Assembly: GCA_020723325.1 (NCBI GenBank) | Contig: DYJD01000001.1 | Location: 124,001 to 188,000 of the forward strand | DNA from: Desulfosudis oleivorans | GTDB lineage: Bacteria; Desulfobacterota; Desulfobacteria; Desulfobacterales; SURF-7 | DNA: 64,000 nucleotides | Reading direction: 5' to 3' | Shown: one piece after another, positions 8,721 to 18,254 of the stretch | Layout: each line of letters starts with the position of its first letter | Numbering within the stretch: the first letter of the stretch is position 1 | The notes under the pieces: model-generated | The model's input: only the letters and a program-made list of their open reading frames with translations | What the model was told of the DNA's origin: nothing | The model's database searches: none | Translations under genes and position numbers: made by a program

Positions 8721-11564
8721 ATGAATAAAAAAACAATTTTCGTGATGTTGATTAGCATTCTTGTTAGTCTGTCTCAAACCTTTGCCGATGACCTTTTTGA
8801 AATTAAAAGCCGCTGGCCTTATGGTAGTGCTCGAGTAGTCATCGGAGACCCCATGCGTGGCGTAGTCTTTTTGGGTGCCGGCGGCGCAGTGGTTGCCCTT
8901 GACCAGGCATTAAACCAATTGTCAATGTTCACCTTTCCTAGAGTTGTTGAGCATTTGAGCCTGGATGTTAATCGGCTGTATGTGTCTGATGCTGCCGGAT
9001 TCTGCGCCATCGACACCAAAAATCCTGCAGCCATGACCTTGTTAGGTACTTATTCAGGCGCAATCGATGCCATTTCATTTGCTGGAGGAGTGGCCTATGT
9101 GATGGATGGGACCACCTTGCATATCCTGAATGCAGAGGATGCCACAGCAATTTCAATAATTGGCTCACTGAGTTTTCCTGTCAATCCTGAAGCTCTTCGG
9201 ATGGCCCATACACAGTTGACGCTTACAAATAATTTGCTCTATGTCATCGTAGGAAATACGCTGTTTGTGGTAGATGTCTCCTCTCCAGCCCATCCGTCCT
9301 TGCTTTCATCATACGGCGACGGGCAGGAGGAGTTAAAGGCGCTTGCTGCATCGGGAAATCTGGTATACATCGGGATCGGACAGAACTTGGAAATACTAGA
9401 TCTTTCGAAGCCTTCACAACTATCCTCGGTTTCCCGGCATCGCGTGGGGCCGGCGCACTTTCCCGATTTTCAATCATTCTTTGTTTCAGGAAATTATCTC
9501 TATATTGCAGATAGTTCTGAAGGATTATGGGTGGTCGACGTGATCGATCCTTTTACTCCCCGCGACCTGGGAGCCTTTTTTTCCTGCTGCGCTTGGGATG
9601 TCTACCATGATGGTAAGCGTATCTATTTTACCGTTTTGAACCAAGGTTTGTTGGCCTTGGACTCCACTGATCCAACTCTTGGAATTTACACGTTTGAAGA
9701 AACTAGCGACATCTCGATTTCAAAAGGAATAGCTGGGGTATTGCAATGGACGCAACAAGAACGCCTGCAATTAATGCGCATCAACAAGACGGACCCACCC
9801 CAAATTCTGGGTTCCCTGCCCGTAAACGGAATGAGAGTCAAGTTATCCGAAAAACGAGCGTGTGTGGCCGATATTTTCAGGGCAACCATTGCATTGTTTG
9901 ATATTAGCAATCCCAGTATGCCTGTACAGACCGCTGTTTACGAAGATGGAAGCATTTCAGGACTGACATTCAATCAGGGGCTTTTTATCACCGATACTCT
10001 ATTGGCCTATTCAACTGCAGAAAACGGTATCTATTTTATCGATATTTCCAATCCTACCCAACCCATCCAGATCGGACAATTGCTGGGGAAAAAGAATGGC
10101 GTGCATATTGAAGGTAGCATGCTCTATACCTTGCAAGATAATGAACTTGTTTTTATTGACATCACCAATCCTGGTCAATCGCAACAAATCGGTGCGATCA
10201 ACGTGGGGCAGAACAACCGGGGATTCAAGGTTTGGGGAGATCGGGCTTGCGTTTACGGTGAGACTTCTTGCCAGATAATCGACATTTCAAATCCGGCCGC
10301 CCCCACGACTATTGGAAGCATACAAACGGATGCAACGATTCTACAGCTCGAACATGAAGGGACATATATTTATATTTTTGGAAAAATCGGCGATTTTTAC
10401 AAAATTAAGGTATTGGATATTTCCAACCCCGCCGACCTTCACCAAGCCGGTGAGTTGATTTCGAATCAGAATGTATCCGAGTTTGGTATCGAGGAAGGTC
10501 GGGCATATATCGCAGCCGGTCATATGGGATTCAAAATCCTTGATCTCTCAAATGTAGAAAAGCTAACCACAATTCAACCCTATCACACGCCAGGCACGCT
10601 GGTAGACATTTGTTATGCGGATAAGCGTCTTTACGCAGTGTGCGATTCGGGCCTGGATGGGTCATGGATAAAAGGATTCTATTCTTTTCAAGCCTCCAAC
10701 CCTTCGTCCATTGAGATAATAGGCTTTTATGAATTTAAATGGGGCCATGAGTGCCCTGTCATTCGGGTATCGGGTGATTTTGCTTATGGACAATCCAATA
10801 GAGGCTTGGAAGCATTCGATGTCTCCAATCCTGCAAAGCCGCTTTATCTCACAACCGTGGCTCAGCCGGTCCAGCCCTCAGCCCTGAACACAGTCCTGAT
10901 TTCAGGCCAGCGCATTTACCTCAAGGGCGCAAGTGATACAATTGATATTTTTGATATATCCAGCCCTTCAGCGCCTGTTTATCTTAGATCCATGGAAAGG
11001 ATCAATCAGTTTACAATTCACGAAACCACAGCAGCAGCTTCTTTTCAATCAGAAGCCAATACTGAAATAAAAATAATTGATTTGGCAAATCTCCAAAATC
11101 CTCGCAGTGGAAACTTCGCCAACAGTGAAAAGATTGAAGCCATTGCCTATGATGGCCGATATGTCTTTTTAATAACAAGTAAAGCGGTGGAATTACAAAA
11201 TAGTTATGCTTTCCGGATTTTAGATGTTACTATTCCCGAATCACCATCTCAAATCGGTGTATATGCCTTTGCTTCATCCTTTTCTCCATTTAGTGCAGGG
11301 CCGAATATCCACTTGGCAGGTAATAAAGCTTATATTAGCGGTGTTCAGAATGGATTGCATGTCATTGATATTTCTACACCGGCCAATCCAAAAGAAAAAA
11401 AAATCTATGACACACCTGGAGACAGCTATCAAATTTCACTATCAGATGAAAACATTTATATTGCGGACGGTCGCGGCGGTATTGCCGTATTGGGTGAGAA
11501 ACCTATAGATCCGATCAACCCAGCAAAGAAGAATAGTGGTTGCTTTATCAGTACGATTTTCTAA
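8721..11564 (+). CDS. Secreted LVIVD-repeat beta-propeller protein
   Basis: A 947-aa exported protein. Residues 1-22 form a Sec signal peptide (hydrophobic stretch IFVMLISILVSL, cleavage near TFA-DD). The rest is built of about 45-residue LVIVD repeats, each with a core such as LFVVDVSSPAHP, LEILDLSKP, LWVVDVIDPF, IYFIDISNPTQP, IKVLDISNPAD or LHVIDISTPANP, which fold as beta-propeller blades. No catalytic motif is visible; such proteins are usually surface or extracellular binding proteins. The C-terminus ends SGCFISTIF, a Cys-containing tail like those on other exported deltaproteobacterial proteins. The ribosome site is weak. It stands alone between a decayed kinase and a minus-strand operon. 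Confidence 0.85.
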   Translation: MNKKTIFVMLISILVSLSQTFADDLFEIKSRWPYGSARVVIGDPMRGVVFLGAGGAVVALDQALNQLSMFTFPRVVEHLSLDVNRLYVSDAAGFCAIDTKNPAAMTLLGTYSGAIDAISFAGGVAYVMDGTTLHILNAEDATAISIIGSLSFPVNPEALRMAHTQLTLTNNLLYVIVGNTLFVVDVSSPAHPSLLSSYGDGQEELKALAASGNLVYIGIGQNLEILDLSKPSQLSSVSRHRVGPAHFPDFQSFFVSGNYLYIADSSEGLWVVDVIDPFTPRDLGAFFSCCAWDVYHDGKRIYFTVLNQGLLALDSTDPTLGIYTFEETSDISISKGIAGVLQWTQQERLQLMRINKTDPPQILGSLPVNGMRVKLSEKRACVADIFRATIALFDISNPSMPVQTAVYEDGSISGLTFNQGLFITDTLLAYSTAENGIYFIDISNPTQPIQIGQLLGKKNGVHIEGSMLYTLQDNELVFIDITNPGQSQQIGAINVGQNNRGFKVWGDRACVYGETSCQIIDISNPAAPTTIGSIQTDATILQLEHEGTYIYIFGKIGDFYKIKVLDISNPADLHQAGELISNQNVSEFGIEEGRAYIAAGHMGFKILDLSNVEKLTTIQPYHTPGTLVDICYADKRLYAVCDSGLDGSWIKGFYSFQASNPSSIEIIGFYEFKWGHECPVIRVSGDFAYGQSNRGLEAFDVSNPAKPLYLTTVAQPVQPSALNTVLISGQRIYLKGASDTIDIFDISSPSAPVYLRSMERINQFTIHETTAAASFQSEANTEIKIIDLANLQNPRSGNFANSEKIEAIAYDGRYVFLITSKAVELQNSYAFRILDVTIPESPSQIGVYAFASSFSPFSAGPNIHLAGNKAYISGVQNGLHVIDISTPANPKEKKIYDTPGDSYQISLSDENIYIADGRGGIAVLGEKPIDPINPAKKNSGCFISTIF

Positions 11565-11725
11565 GGCAACAAGCCCTTAATCAGATGGTTGCACGCATTA
11601 GCCTTCAGTCTATCCACCGGAGTTATGCCTCTGCTAAGCGCTTTTCAGGTATTTGGGATGATGGGCGTTTGACTTTGTATGAATCACCGCGCCTCATATA
11701 GGAAATACCTCCTAAGCTTTCGGTT

Positions 11726-12178
11726 TTAAAAACCTTCACTTCTGCGATCCAGGCCGCTGCGGCGGTCGGTTTGGGCTTGTCTTCTTTCCGGTCCGCTGTA
11801 TGGCTGGCGGCGGAATTGGCGGATGAGATGTTCCAGCCAGGCGATCTGGGAGGCGGACAGGATTTCGAATTGCAGGGATTGCTTGCGGAGTTGAATTTCC
11901 GCTGGAAGGGATTGGAAAATTTCAATGTCCGCAATACGGCGCATGGCAAGGCCTTGCAGGCAAAACTCTTTTTCCAGAATCAACAAATCGAGACGAATAA
12001 TTTCGTCGCGCCAGTCCAATTTTTCCGCGGAACGGAAGGATAGCCCGCCCAGACTGATATCCAGGATGGGCACCAGCAGGCGGTCCGAACCGGGTTGAAT
12101 GACGGCAAAGGCATCCCCTTGGATAAGGATGCGTTCATGTTTTCGACGTTCGATGCCGGATTTTTCGTTTTCTGCCAT
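11726..12178 (-). CDS. PilZ-domain protein (predicted c-di-GMP receptor)
   Basis: A 150-aa cytoplasmic protein. The PilZ c-di-GMP-binding signature is complete: an RxxxR motif in RRKHER (R12, R16) and DxSxxG in DISLGG (D40-G45). The beta-barrel core extends to about residue 115. The tail is strongly basic (GPERRQAQTDRRSGLDRR) and repeats the RRxxxR style. It lies 112 nt downstream of the phenylacetate-CoA ligase gene on the same strand and may be co-transcribed, though its role is more likely in motility, surface or pilus control. Confidence 0.85.
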   Translation of the reverse strand: MAENEKSGIERRKHERILIQGDAFAVIQPGSDRLLVPILDISLGGLSFRSAEKLDWRDEIIRLDLLILEKEFCLQGLAMRRIADIEIFQSLPAEIQLRKQSLQFEILSASQIAWLEHLIRQFRRQPYSGPERRQAQTDRRSGLDRRSEGF

Positions 12179-12290
12179 ATGGACCTCACTGTGCCATGAT
12201 CCGTTTTTTAATCATTACCTGCTGCAGGAGCGGTTTCCGCCGCCATGGGGCCAAGCCGATGATCACGGGGCCGGAAAAATTTTGACATCA

Positions 12291-13583
12291 TCAGCGCAGC
12301 CGGCGCCGGTCCACTACCTTACGGCTGGAATCAAAAGTGCCTGGCTCAACCAGTTTGACCAAGACCTCCCAGCCCAAAAATTCCGAGATTTCGCGGTGCA
12401 GGCGTTCCAGCAGAATGTTCTGTTTTTTCATTTCATCAAAAAAGGTGCTGTCGGATATTTCCAGCAGTACCACCAGTTGGTCCGATTTGTCGCGTTCCTC
12501 AATCACCAGTTGAAAAACCGGTTGACTGCCGATGATTTTTGAGATCAACCGGGCGATCTGTTCCGGTGCGATGCTGGTGCCCTTGATCACCACCACATCA
12601 TCGCATTTTTGAAAGATTCTGGCAATGCGACTATGGGTGCGGCCACAGGGGCAGGGGGCATAATCGATGCTGGTCAGGTCGCCGGTACGGAAACGGATCA
12701 AGGGAAATGCTTCCTTGGAAATGGAAGTCAGCACCAGTTCGCCTTCCAGCCCAGGCGCTAAGGTTTCAAGGGTGACGGGGTTGACGATTTCCGGCAGAAA
12801 ATGATCTTCGGCAATGTGCAAACCGTTTTTGGCCGGACATTCCCAGGCCACCCCGGGTCCGAACAATTCGGTCAAACCATAGGTGTCGGTGGCGGTGATG
12901 TGCATGCTGGTTTCAATGTCCGTGCGGGTGGCTTCGGACCAGGGTTCGGAACCGAGAATGGCATGTTTCAGGGCCAGTTTGTTGGGGTCGATGTCCATCT
13001 CTTCCAGCATGCGTGCAAGACCCAGGGCCACGGTGGGGGTGGACACCAAGACCGAGGTGCGGAAATCCCGCATGATCTTGACCTGGTCCTCGAATTTGCG
13101 GGAGGACATGGGGATGACCGAGGCCCCGATCTGCTCAGCGCCCACCTGGACCCCGAAGGGGCCGGTGATGATGCCGAAGGTCAATGCGATTTGTACCACA
13201 TCATCCTTGGTGACGTCCACGGCAGTGAGATTGCGGGCGATCAATTCCCCCCAACTCTTGATATCATTGCGGGTAAAGCCCACCACGATGGGCTCGTCAA
13301 AATTAACCGCGGCCATGTGCAGACGCACAACCTCCCGCAGGGGCACAGCGAACATGTCGTAAGGATAGTTCAGGCTGAGATCCCGGCGGGTGGTGAAGGG
13401 CAGTTTCTTGATATCCTCAACGCACTTCAAGTCTTCGGGCATGAAATCCACTTCCCGGAAAAGCTTGCGGTAGTGCCGGACATTTTTATAAACCCGATTC
13501 AACGTGGCTTGCAGATTTTCCAGTTGAACCTGTTCAATCGCCTGACGATCCATGCATTCGATTTTTTTGTTCCAGAAACCCAT
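12291..13583 (-). CDS. paaK: Phenylacetate--CoA ligase family protein
   Basis: Adenylate-forming ligase of 430 aa that would activate phenylacetate or a related aryl acid with ATP and CoA. It shows the family opening (FWNKKIECMDRQAIEQVQ), the region NYPYDMFAVP, the acyl-adenylate motif YGLTELFGPG, RFRTGDLTSI and the C-terminal domain with IKGTSIAPEQIARLI. It starts 4 nt after livF, so it belongs to the Liv operon. In anaerobes, PaaK paired with an ACT protein is linked to aryl acids produced from aromatic amino acids by indolepyruvate ferredoxin oxidoreductase; no such oxidoreductase is seen here. Exact substrate unknown. Confidence 0.9.
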   Translation of the reverse strand: MGFWNKKIECMDRQAIEQVQLENLQATLNRVYKNVRHYRKLFREVDFMPEDLKCVEDIKKLPFTTRRDLSLNYPYDMFAVPLREVVRLHMAAVNFDEPIVVGFTRNDIKSWGELIARNLTAVDVTKDDVVQIALTFGIITGPFGVQVGAEQIGASVIPMSSRKFEDQVKIMRDFRTSVLVSTPTVALGLARMLEEMDIDPNKLALKHAILGSEPWSEATRTDIETSMHITATDTYGLTELFGPGVAWECPAKNGLHIAEDHFLPEIVNPVTLETLAPGLEGELVLTSISKEAFPLIRFRTGDLTSIDYAPCPCGRTHSRIARIFQKCDDVVVIKGTSIAPEQIARLISKIIGSQPVFQLVIEERDKSDQLVVLLEISDSTFFDEMKKQNILLERLHREISEFLGWEVLVKLVEPGTFDSSRKVVDRRRLR

Positions 13584-13587
13584 ATTC

Positions 13588-14325
13588 TTACTCCCAAATC
13601 TCTTTCTGATCCTTGCCCAAGTACGCCCGTTTCACCTCCTGGTTGGACATCAGCGCCTGGGCTGCTTCTTCCAGGACGATCCGGCCGGTTTCGATCACAT
13701 AGCCCCGATCGGCGATTTTCAAGGCGGCATTGGCGTTTTGTTCGATCAATAAAACCGTCAGTTTTCTTTCTTTTTGAAGTTGCTCGATGAGCTTGAAGAT
13801 ATCCTTGATGATCATGGGGGCCAGGCCCATGGAAGGCTCATCCAGCAGCAGCAATTTGGGTCTGGTCATCAAGGCCATGGCAATGGCCAGCATTTGCTGT
13901 TCTCCACCGCTCAAGGTGCCTGCGAATTGCCGTTTTCTTTGTTTCAGAATGGGAAACAATTCGAACATGGCGTTGATGTCGTTCTTCAATTGAGTTTTGC
14001 CGTAAAGCTTGTAAATGATATGTCCGCCCAGCTCCAGATTTTCATATACCGACATGGGCCGGAAGATCTGGCGGCCCTCGGGCACATGGGCAATACCCAG
14101 CCCCACCAATTTTTCCGGGGCCGTGCCGGTGATTTCTTGGTTTTGATAGAAAACTTGTCCGCCTTTAATGGGCTGGAGGCCGCTGATTACCCGCAGGGTG
14201 GTTGTTTTCCCCGCGCCGTTGGCTCCCAGCATGGTGACGATTTCACCTTCGTCGATGTGCATGGAAATATTTTTCAATACATGCACCAGACCGTAATAAC
14301 CATTCACATTGACCAGACGAAGCAT
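13588..14325 (-). CDS. livF: Branched-chain/aromatic amino acid ABC transporter ATP-binding protein LivF
   Basis: ABC ATPase of 245 aa that drives the LivHM permease. Walker A GANGAGKT near 33-40, Q-loop, signature LSGGEQQML near 137-145 and Walker B LLLLDEPS are all present. The start MLRLVNVNGYYG is typical of LivF. It follows livG by 4 nt and precedes paaK by 4 nt, so translation is probably coupled. Confidence 0.95.
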   Translation of the reverse strand: MLRLVNVNGYYGLVHVLKNISMHIDEGEIVTMLGANGAGKTTTLRVISGLQPIKGGQVFYQNQEITGTAPEKLVGLGIAHVPEGRQIFRPMSVYENLELGGHIIYKLYGKTQLKNDINAMFELFPILKQRKRQFAGTLSGGEQQMLAIAMALMTRPKLLLLDEPSMGLAPMIIKDIFKLIEQLQKERKLTVLLIEQNANAALKIADRGYVIETGRIVLEEAAQALMSNQEVKRAYLGKDQKEIWE

Positions 14326-14329
14326 TGCA

Positions 14330-15091
14330 CTAAGTCCCCAAATAAGCGTTGATCACGTCCGGATTCAATTGAACCTCCTTGGGTGTTCCCTGGGCGATCA
14401 ATCTGCCGAAATTGATTACCGCCACCCTGTCGGAAATATCCATGACCAGTTCCATATCATGTTCCACCAGAATCACGGTGATGTTCATGGACTTGATTTT
14501 GTGGATCAGTTCGCCCATGGCCATGGTCTCCCGGGCGTTCAGGCCGGAGGCCGGTTCATCCAGAAAAAGCAGGGTGGGCTCCAGGGCCAAGGCCCGGGCG
14601 ATTTCCAGCATGCGCTGATTGCCCAGGGGCAAACTGCCGGCCGGCAGATGGGCGTATCGATCAAGCCCCAAGAGGACAAGTCGTTCCTGGGCCGAAGCGC
14701 GGATGCGGTTTTCCTCTCGGCGCAGCATGGGCGGCAAAAAAGCCGACATCAGCATGCCGTTCCGGGATCGCAAATGCCGGCCCACCATGACGTTTTCCAG
14801 GACCGTCATGTTGCTGAACACCTGAACATTCTGAAAAGTCCGGCCGATCCCCAGGGCGGCGATGGCATGGGGCTTTTTATGGTTCAAGCGGATGTCCTTG
14901 AAAAGGATGGTCCCGGCAGTAGGCTTCACAAATCCGGTGATCAGGTTGAAGACCGTGGTCTTGCCTGCGCCGTTGGGGCCGATGAGGGCGGTCACTTCCC
15001 CTTTGTTAAAAACCAGGTTTAAATCATCCACGGCCACCACACCGCCGAATTTTTTTCGTAAATTTTCAAGTCTGAGAATACTATTCGGCAT
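14330..15091 (-). CDS. livG: Branched-chain/aromatic amino acid ABC transporter ATP-binding protein LivG
   Basis: Second ABC ATPase of the Liv system, 253 aa from ATG 15091 (an in-frame TTG at 15100 is possible). It has Walker A GPNGAGKT, the LivG-type degenerate signature LPLGNQRMLEIARAL and Walker B LLFLDEPASGLN, and ends VINAYLGT. Its start overlaps the end of livM by 11 nt. Confidence 0.95.
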   Translation of the reverse strand: MPNSILRLENLRKKFGGVVAVDDLNLVFNKGEVTALIGPNGAGKTTVFNLITGFVKPTAGTILFKDIRLNHKKPHAIAALGIGRTFQNVQVFSNMTVLENVMVGRHLRSRNGMLMSAFLPPMLRREENRIRASAQERLVLLGLDRYAHLPAGSLPLGNQRMLEIARALALEPTLLFLDEPASGLNARETMAMGELIHKIKSMNITVILVEHDMELVMDISDRVAVINFGRLIAQGTPKEVQLNPDVINAYLGT

Positions 15092-16097
15092 GTCGGGCAA
15101 GTCCTCCGCCCCATTTTCGCCGCAAGCTGAAAACGGTTTTCAGCAAGCGGCTGAGTCCTTCAAATAAACCCTCCGGCAGGAAAAGCATAATCAGCAATAG
15201 AATCCCGCCATAGATCAAGGTATCATAATCCGTCCGGTAGCGGATGTCGAAGGTTTGCAGATATTCGGAAAGGAAGGATAAGCCTTCGGGCAGCAGGGAA
15301 AGCAGCAAGGCGCCGCTGAAGGCCCCCCAGATATTGTGGAGCCCGCCCACCGCCACCATGGTCACCAGCAAAACCGAATGCATGACATCAAAAGGGCCGG
15401 GATCGATGAAAAGCACATAATGGGCGTAAAGACTGCCGCTGATGGAGGCGTACACGGCGCTTAACACCAACACCTTGATTTTATCAACGGCAATGTTCAC
15501 CCCCAGGGAGGCGGCGGCGTCCTCGCTGCCGTGAATGGCCTGCAATCCCCGTCCCACCCGGGAATGGATCAGATTGACGGCCAACAGCAATCCGGCCACC
15601 ACAATGCCCCAGTAGAAGTAGAAATTGCGCGTGTCCGAATTCAGGACAAAGCCGAACAGTTGCAGTCGGGGAATGCCGGTGATGCCGGAGGGGCCGCCGG
15701 TTACATCCACGGCAGCCACGGCCACAATATGTATGATGGAGGCAAAGCCCAGGGTGGCCATGGCAAGATAATGGCCTTTGAGGCGCATGGTGGGCAGGCC
15801 CATGAACACGGCGATGCCGGCGGCCAAAATCACGCCGCAACCCATGGCCGTCCAGGGCGACCAACCCAGTTTGGTGGTGAGGACGGCGGATGTATAGGCA
15901 CCCACGGCGATGAAAGCACCGTGGCCGATGGAAATCTGGCCGGCATAACCCATGAGCAGGCAAAGTCCTGTGCAGGTCAGGCAGTTCAGGGCCGCAAAAA
16001 TCAACACGCCCAGATAATATTCGTTTCCCACCAGCTTCGGAGCAACCGCAACGGCGGCCATTACAATTCCGATACCAACGTAGTCCTTTATTTTCAT
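15081..16097 (-). CDS. livM: Branched-chain/aromatic amino acid ABC transporter permease LivM
   Basis: Polytopic permease of 338 aa with about nine membrane helices and the BPD_transp_2 (LivM) signature region GYAGQISIGHGAFIAVGAY. It pairs with LivH to form the channel in the inner membrane. It starts 2 nt after livH and overlaps livG at its end. The C-terminal tail after the last helix is basic. Confidence 0.94.
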   Translation of the reverse strand: MKIKDYVGIGIVMAAVAVAPKLVGNEYYLGVLIFAALNCLTCTGLCLLMGYAGQISIGHGAFIAVGAYTSAVLTTKLGWSPWTAMGCGVILAAGIAVFMGLPTMRLKGHYLAMATLGFASIIHIVAVAAVDVTGGPSGITGIPRLQLFGFVLNSDTRNFYFYWGIVVAGLLLAVNLIHSRVGRGLQAIHGSEDAAASLGVNIAVDKIKVLVLSAVYASISGSLYAHYVLFIDPGPFDVMHSVLLVTMVAVGGLHNIWGAFSGALLLSLLPEGLSFLSEYLQTFDIRYRTDYDTLIYGGILLLIMLFLPEGLFEGLSRLLKTVFSLRRKWGGGLARHAE

Positions 16098-16099
16098 AC

Positions 16100-16999
16100 C
16101 TAGAACTCTTTCAACCGCATGGCTTCGGAACTCCCGAATATGCCGCTGGGGCGGACAAATAAAACAAGCATGAGAATGATCAAGGCAATGGCATCCATAT
16201 AATGGGATGAAATATAGCCGGCCGCCAGGGCTTCCAGTATACCGATGAACACACCGGCAATGATGGCGCCCATGCTGTTGCCGAGTCCGCCCAATACCGC
16301 CGCGCCAAAGCCCTTGATGCCCAGGAGAGCCCCCCGGGCATAGTCCATTTGGATGATGGGAGTGATGATGATGCCGGCTATGGCGCCGATTCCGGCTGAT
16401 AAGGCAAAAGAGAGCATCACCATTTTGCGGTCATTGATGCCGGCCAGCCGGGCCGCGTCCCGATTAATCGCGCAGGCGCGCATGCATTTCCCGGTCATGG
16501 TGTAGTTGAAAAAATAAATATAGCCGGCCACAATGAGCAACAGAATGCCGATGATCCATAAGGTTTGGGGCAGGATGGTGGCCCCGTAAAAATCAAGGGT
16601 TTCGGTGCTGGAAAAATGGCGCATGAAATGGGAGTTTTTTCCCCAGAAGCACATGGCCAGGCCCTTGATGATGATGGAAACCGCAATGGTGATGATGATC
16701 AAGCGCAATACCGTGGGGTGTTTGACAGGATTGATGGTGAAACGTTCCATGGCGATGCCCACCAGGGTGACAAACACCGTGGTGGACAGGAAAGCAAGGG
16801 GAATTGGCAGCTTGACCGCCATGGTCAAGGTCACCATCATCAATCCGCCGAGAACCACAAATTCCCCTTGGGCAAAATTGATGATGCCGGTGGCATTGTA
16901 AATCATGTTAAAACCCATGGCGGCCAAGGCGTAAATACAACCCCGCTGCAGTCCCATGAAAAAGAACTGAAGAATGTCTGAAAAACTACTGGAAGTCAT
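16100..16999 (-). CDS. livH: Branched-chain/aromatic amino acid ABC transporter permease LivH
   Basis: Permease of 299 aa from ATG 16999, which lies one base after the livK stop; a TTG at 17020 would extend it into livK. It carries the LivH hallmark IINFAQGEFVVLGG in the first third and GFGAAVLGGLGN in the second half, with about eight membrane helices. The ribosome site would lie inside the end of livK, consistent with translational coupling. Confidence 0.93.
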   Translation of the reverse strand: MTSSSFSDILQFFFMGLQRGCIYALAAMGFNMIYNATGIINFAQGEFVVLGGLMMVTLTMAVKLPIPLAFLSTTVFVTLVGIAMERFTINPVKHPTVLRLIIITIAVSIIIKGLAMCFWGKNSHFMRHFSSTETLDFYGATILPQTLWIIGILLLIVAGYIYFFNYTMTGKCMRACAINRDAARLAGINDRKMVMLSFALSAGIGAIAGIIITPIIQMDYARGALLGIKGFGAAVLGGLGNSMGAIIAGVFIGILEALAAGYISSHYMDAIALIILMLVLFVRPSGIFGSSEAMRLKEF

Positions 17000-17000
17000 G

Positions 17001-18152
17001 CTATTGTCCCAATACGACAAATTTTCCGTTCTTAACGGTCAGCATTTCAAAGGCGGTCTTGTCCAGGCCGCAATGATCTGTTGCGGAAAATTTGAAAACG
17101 CCGGCAGTGCCGACAAATTCGGTTTTTTCGATTTCATCCCGCAGTTTGGCCGGATCGTCACCGACTTTTTTCAGGGCATTGGCCAGAATATTCAAGGCGT
17201 CATAGGCATGACCGCCAAAGGTGCTGACCTTGTCTTTATTGTTCTTTTCATATTCGTCCCGATAATCCGCCAATACTTTTTTCTGGGGATGATCCGCAGG
17301 CACGGTATCCACTGCCAGCAGGCGGCCGGCCGGGAAAATAATGCCTTCAGCAGCCTCACCGGCGGCTTCCACATATTTCAAATTTCCAAAGCCATGGCTT
17401 TGATACAGGGGAATGGTCATTTTCAATTGCTTCATGTTCTGGGGAACAATGGATTGGGCCGGTTCAATGGACCAGTTCACCACTGCCTGGGCGCCGGCGT
17501 TCTTGATTTTCATCAACTGGGCGGTCATATCCGTTGCCGTGGGATCATAGGTTTCATCGGCAACAAGGTTGATGCCGTATTCGGCCGCGATTTTTTTCAA
17601 CTGTTCCCGGCCGGCACCGCCGAATCCGGTGGTGGTGGTGATGATGCCAATATCCTTCAGGCCTTTTGACTTCATGTGATCATAGATTCTTTTTACGCAA
17701 TCGCTGTCTTTCTGGGGGGTCTTGAAAACCCATTTGCGTTCGGCCACGGGTTCAACGATCACGGCGGCACCGGCGCAGGAAAGCAGCGGAATCTTGGCCT
17801 CGTCCACGATCTTGATAATGGCCATGCTGGTGGCGCTGGTGGAAGGGCCGATGATGGCGCAGACCTTGTCTTTTTTAATCAGCTTATTGGCGGCATTGAC
17901 GGCCTGGGTGTTGTCACCCTGATCATCCTCCACGTGCAGGACCAGCTTGTTGCCGTTGATGCCGCCAGCCTCGTTGATTTTTTTGGCGATCATTTCCGCT
18001 GTATTACGTTCCGGTTCCCCAAGCCAGGAGGCCTTGCCGGTGATGGAAAAGATGCAGCCCACATGATATTCCCCGGCCGATACCACGGTGGTTGACGCCA
18101 AGCTCAATAGGACCGACAGTGCGCATAGTATAAGCAGGCTTCTATTCTTCAC
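17001..18152 (-). CDS. livK: Liv-type periplasmic amino-acid-binding protein
   Basis: Periplasmic receptor of 383 aa (Peripla_BP_6 family). A signal peptide covers residues 1-26 (LLILCALSVLLSLAS, cleavage near VSA-GE). The mature protein starts with GCIFSITGKASWLGEPE and contains the usual IIGPSTSATSMA segment that contacts the amino acid backbone. Its ligand in this system is unknown; the neighbouring paaK suggests aromatic amino acids or aryl acids. It is the first transporter gene of the operon, 102 nt after the ACT gene. Confidence 0.93.
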   Translation of the reverse strand: MKNRSLLILCALSVLLSLASTTVVSAGEYHVGCIFSITGKASWLGEPERNTAEMIAKKINEAGGINGNKLVLHVEDDQGDNTQAVNAANKLIKKDKVCAIIGPSTSATSMAIIKIVDEAKIPLLSCAGAAVIVEPVAERKWVFKTPQKDSDCVKRIYDHMKSKGLKDIGIITTTTGFGGAGREQLKKIAAEYGINLVADETYDPTATDMTAQLMKIKNAGAQAVVNWSIEPAQSIVPQNMKQLKMTIPLYQSHGFGNLKYVEAAGEAAEGIIFPAGRLLAVDTVPADHPQKKVLADYRDEYEKNNKDKVSTFGGHAYDALNILANALKKVGDDPAKLRDEIEKTEFVGTAGVFKFSATDHCGLDKTAFEMLTVKNGKFVVLGQ

Positions 18153-18254
18153 GATGTTACCCTCCCTCTCTTTTTGGTGTTGATTTGGTGCAATTGCCCT
18201 TAGCCAAAAGCGCGAACGCCTGAATTCCGTTGATCACTTGTGGAGATTGTCCGT

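Noticed and set aside
12801-13790. A 329-codon open frame on the plus strand opposite paaK and the end of livF
   Set aside because: Low-complexity His/Gly-rich translation typical of the antisense of GC-rich coding DNA; the minus-strand paaK and livF have full family motifs.
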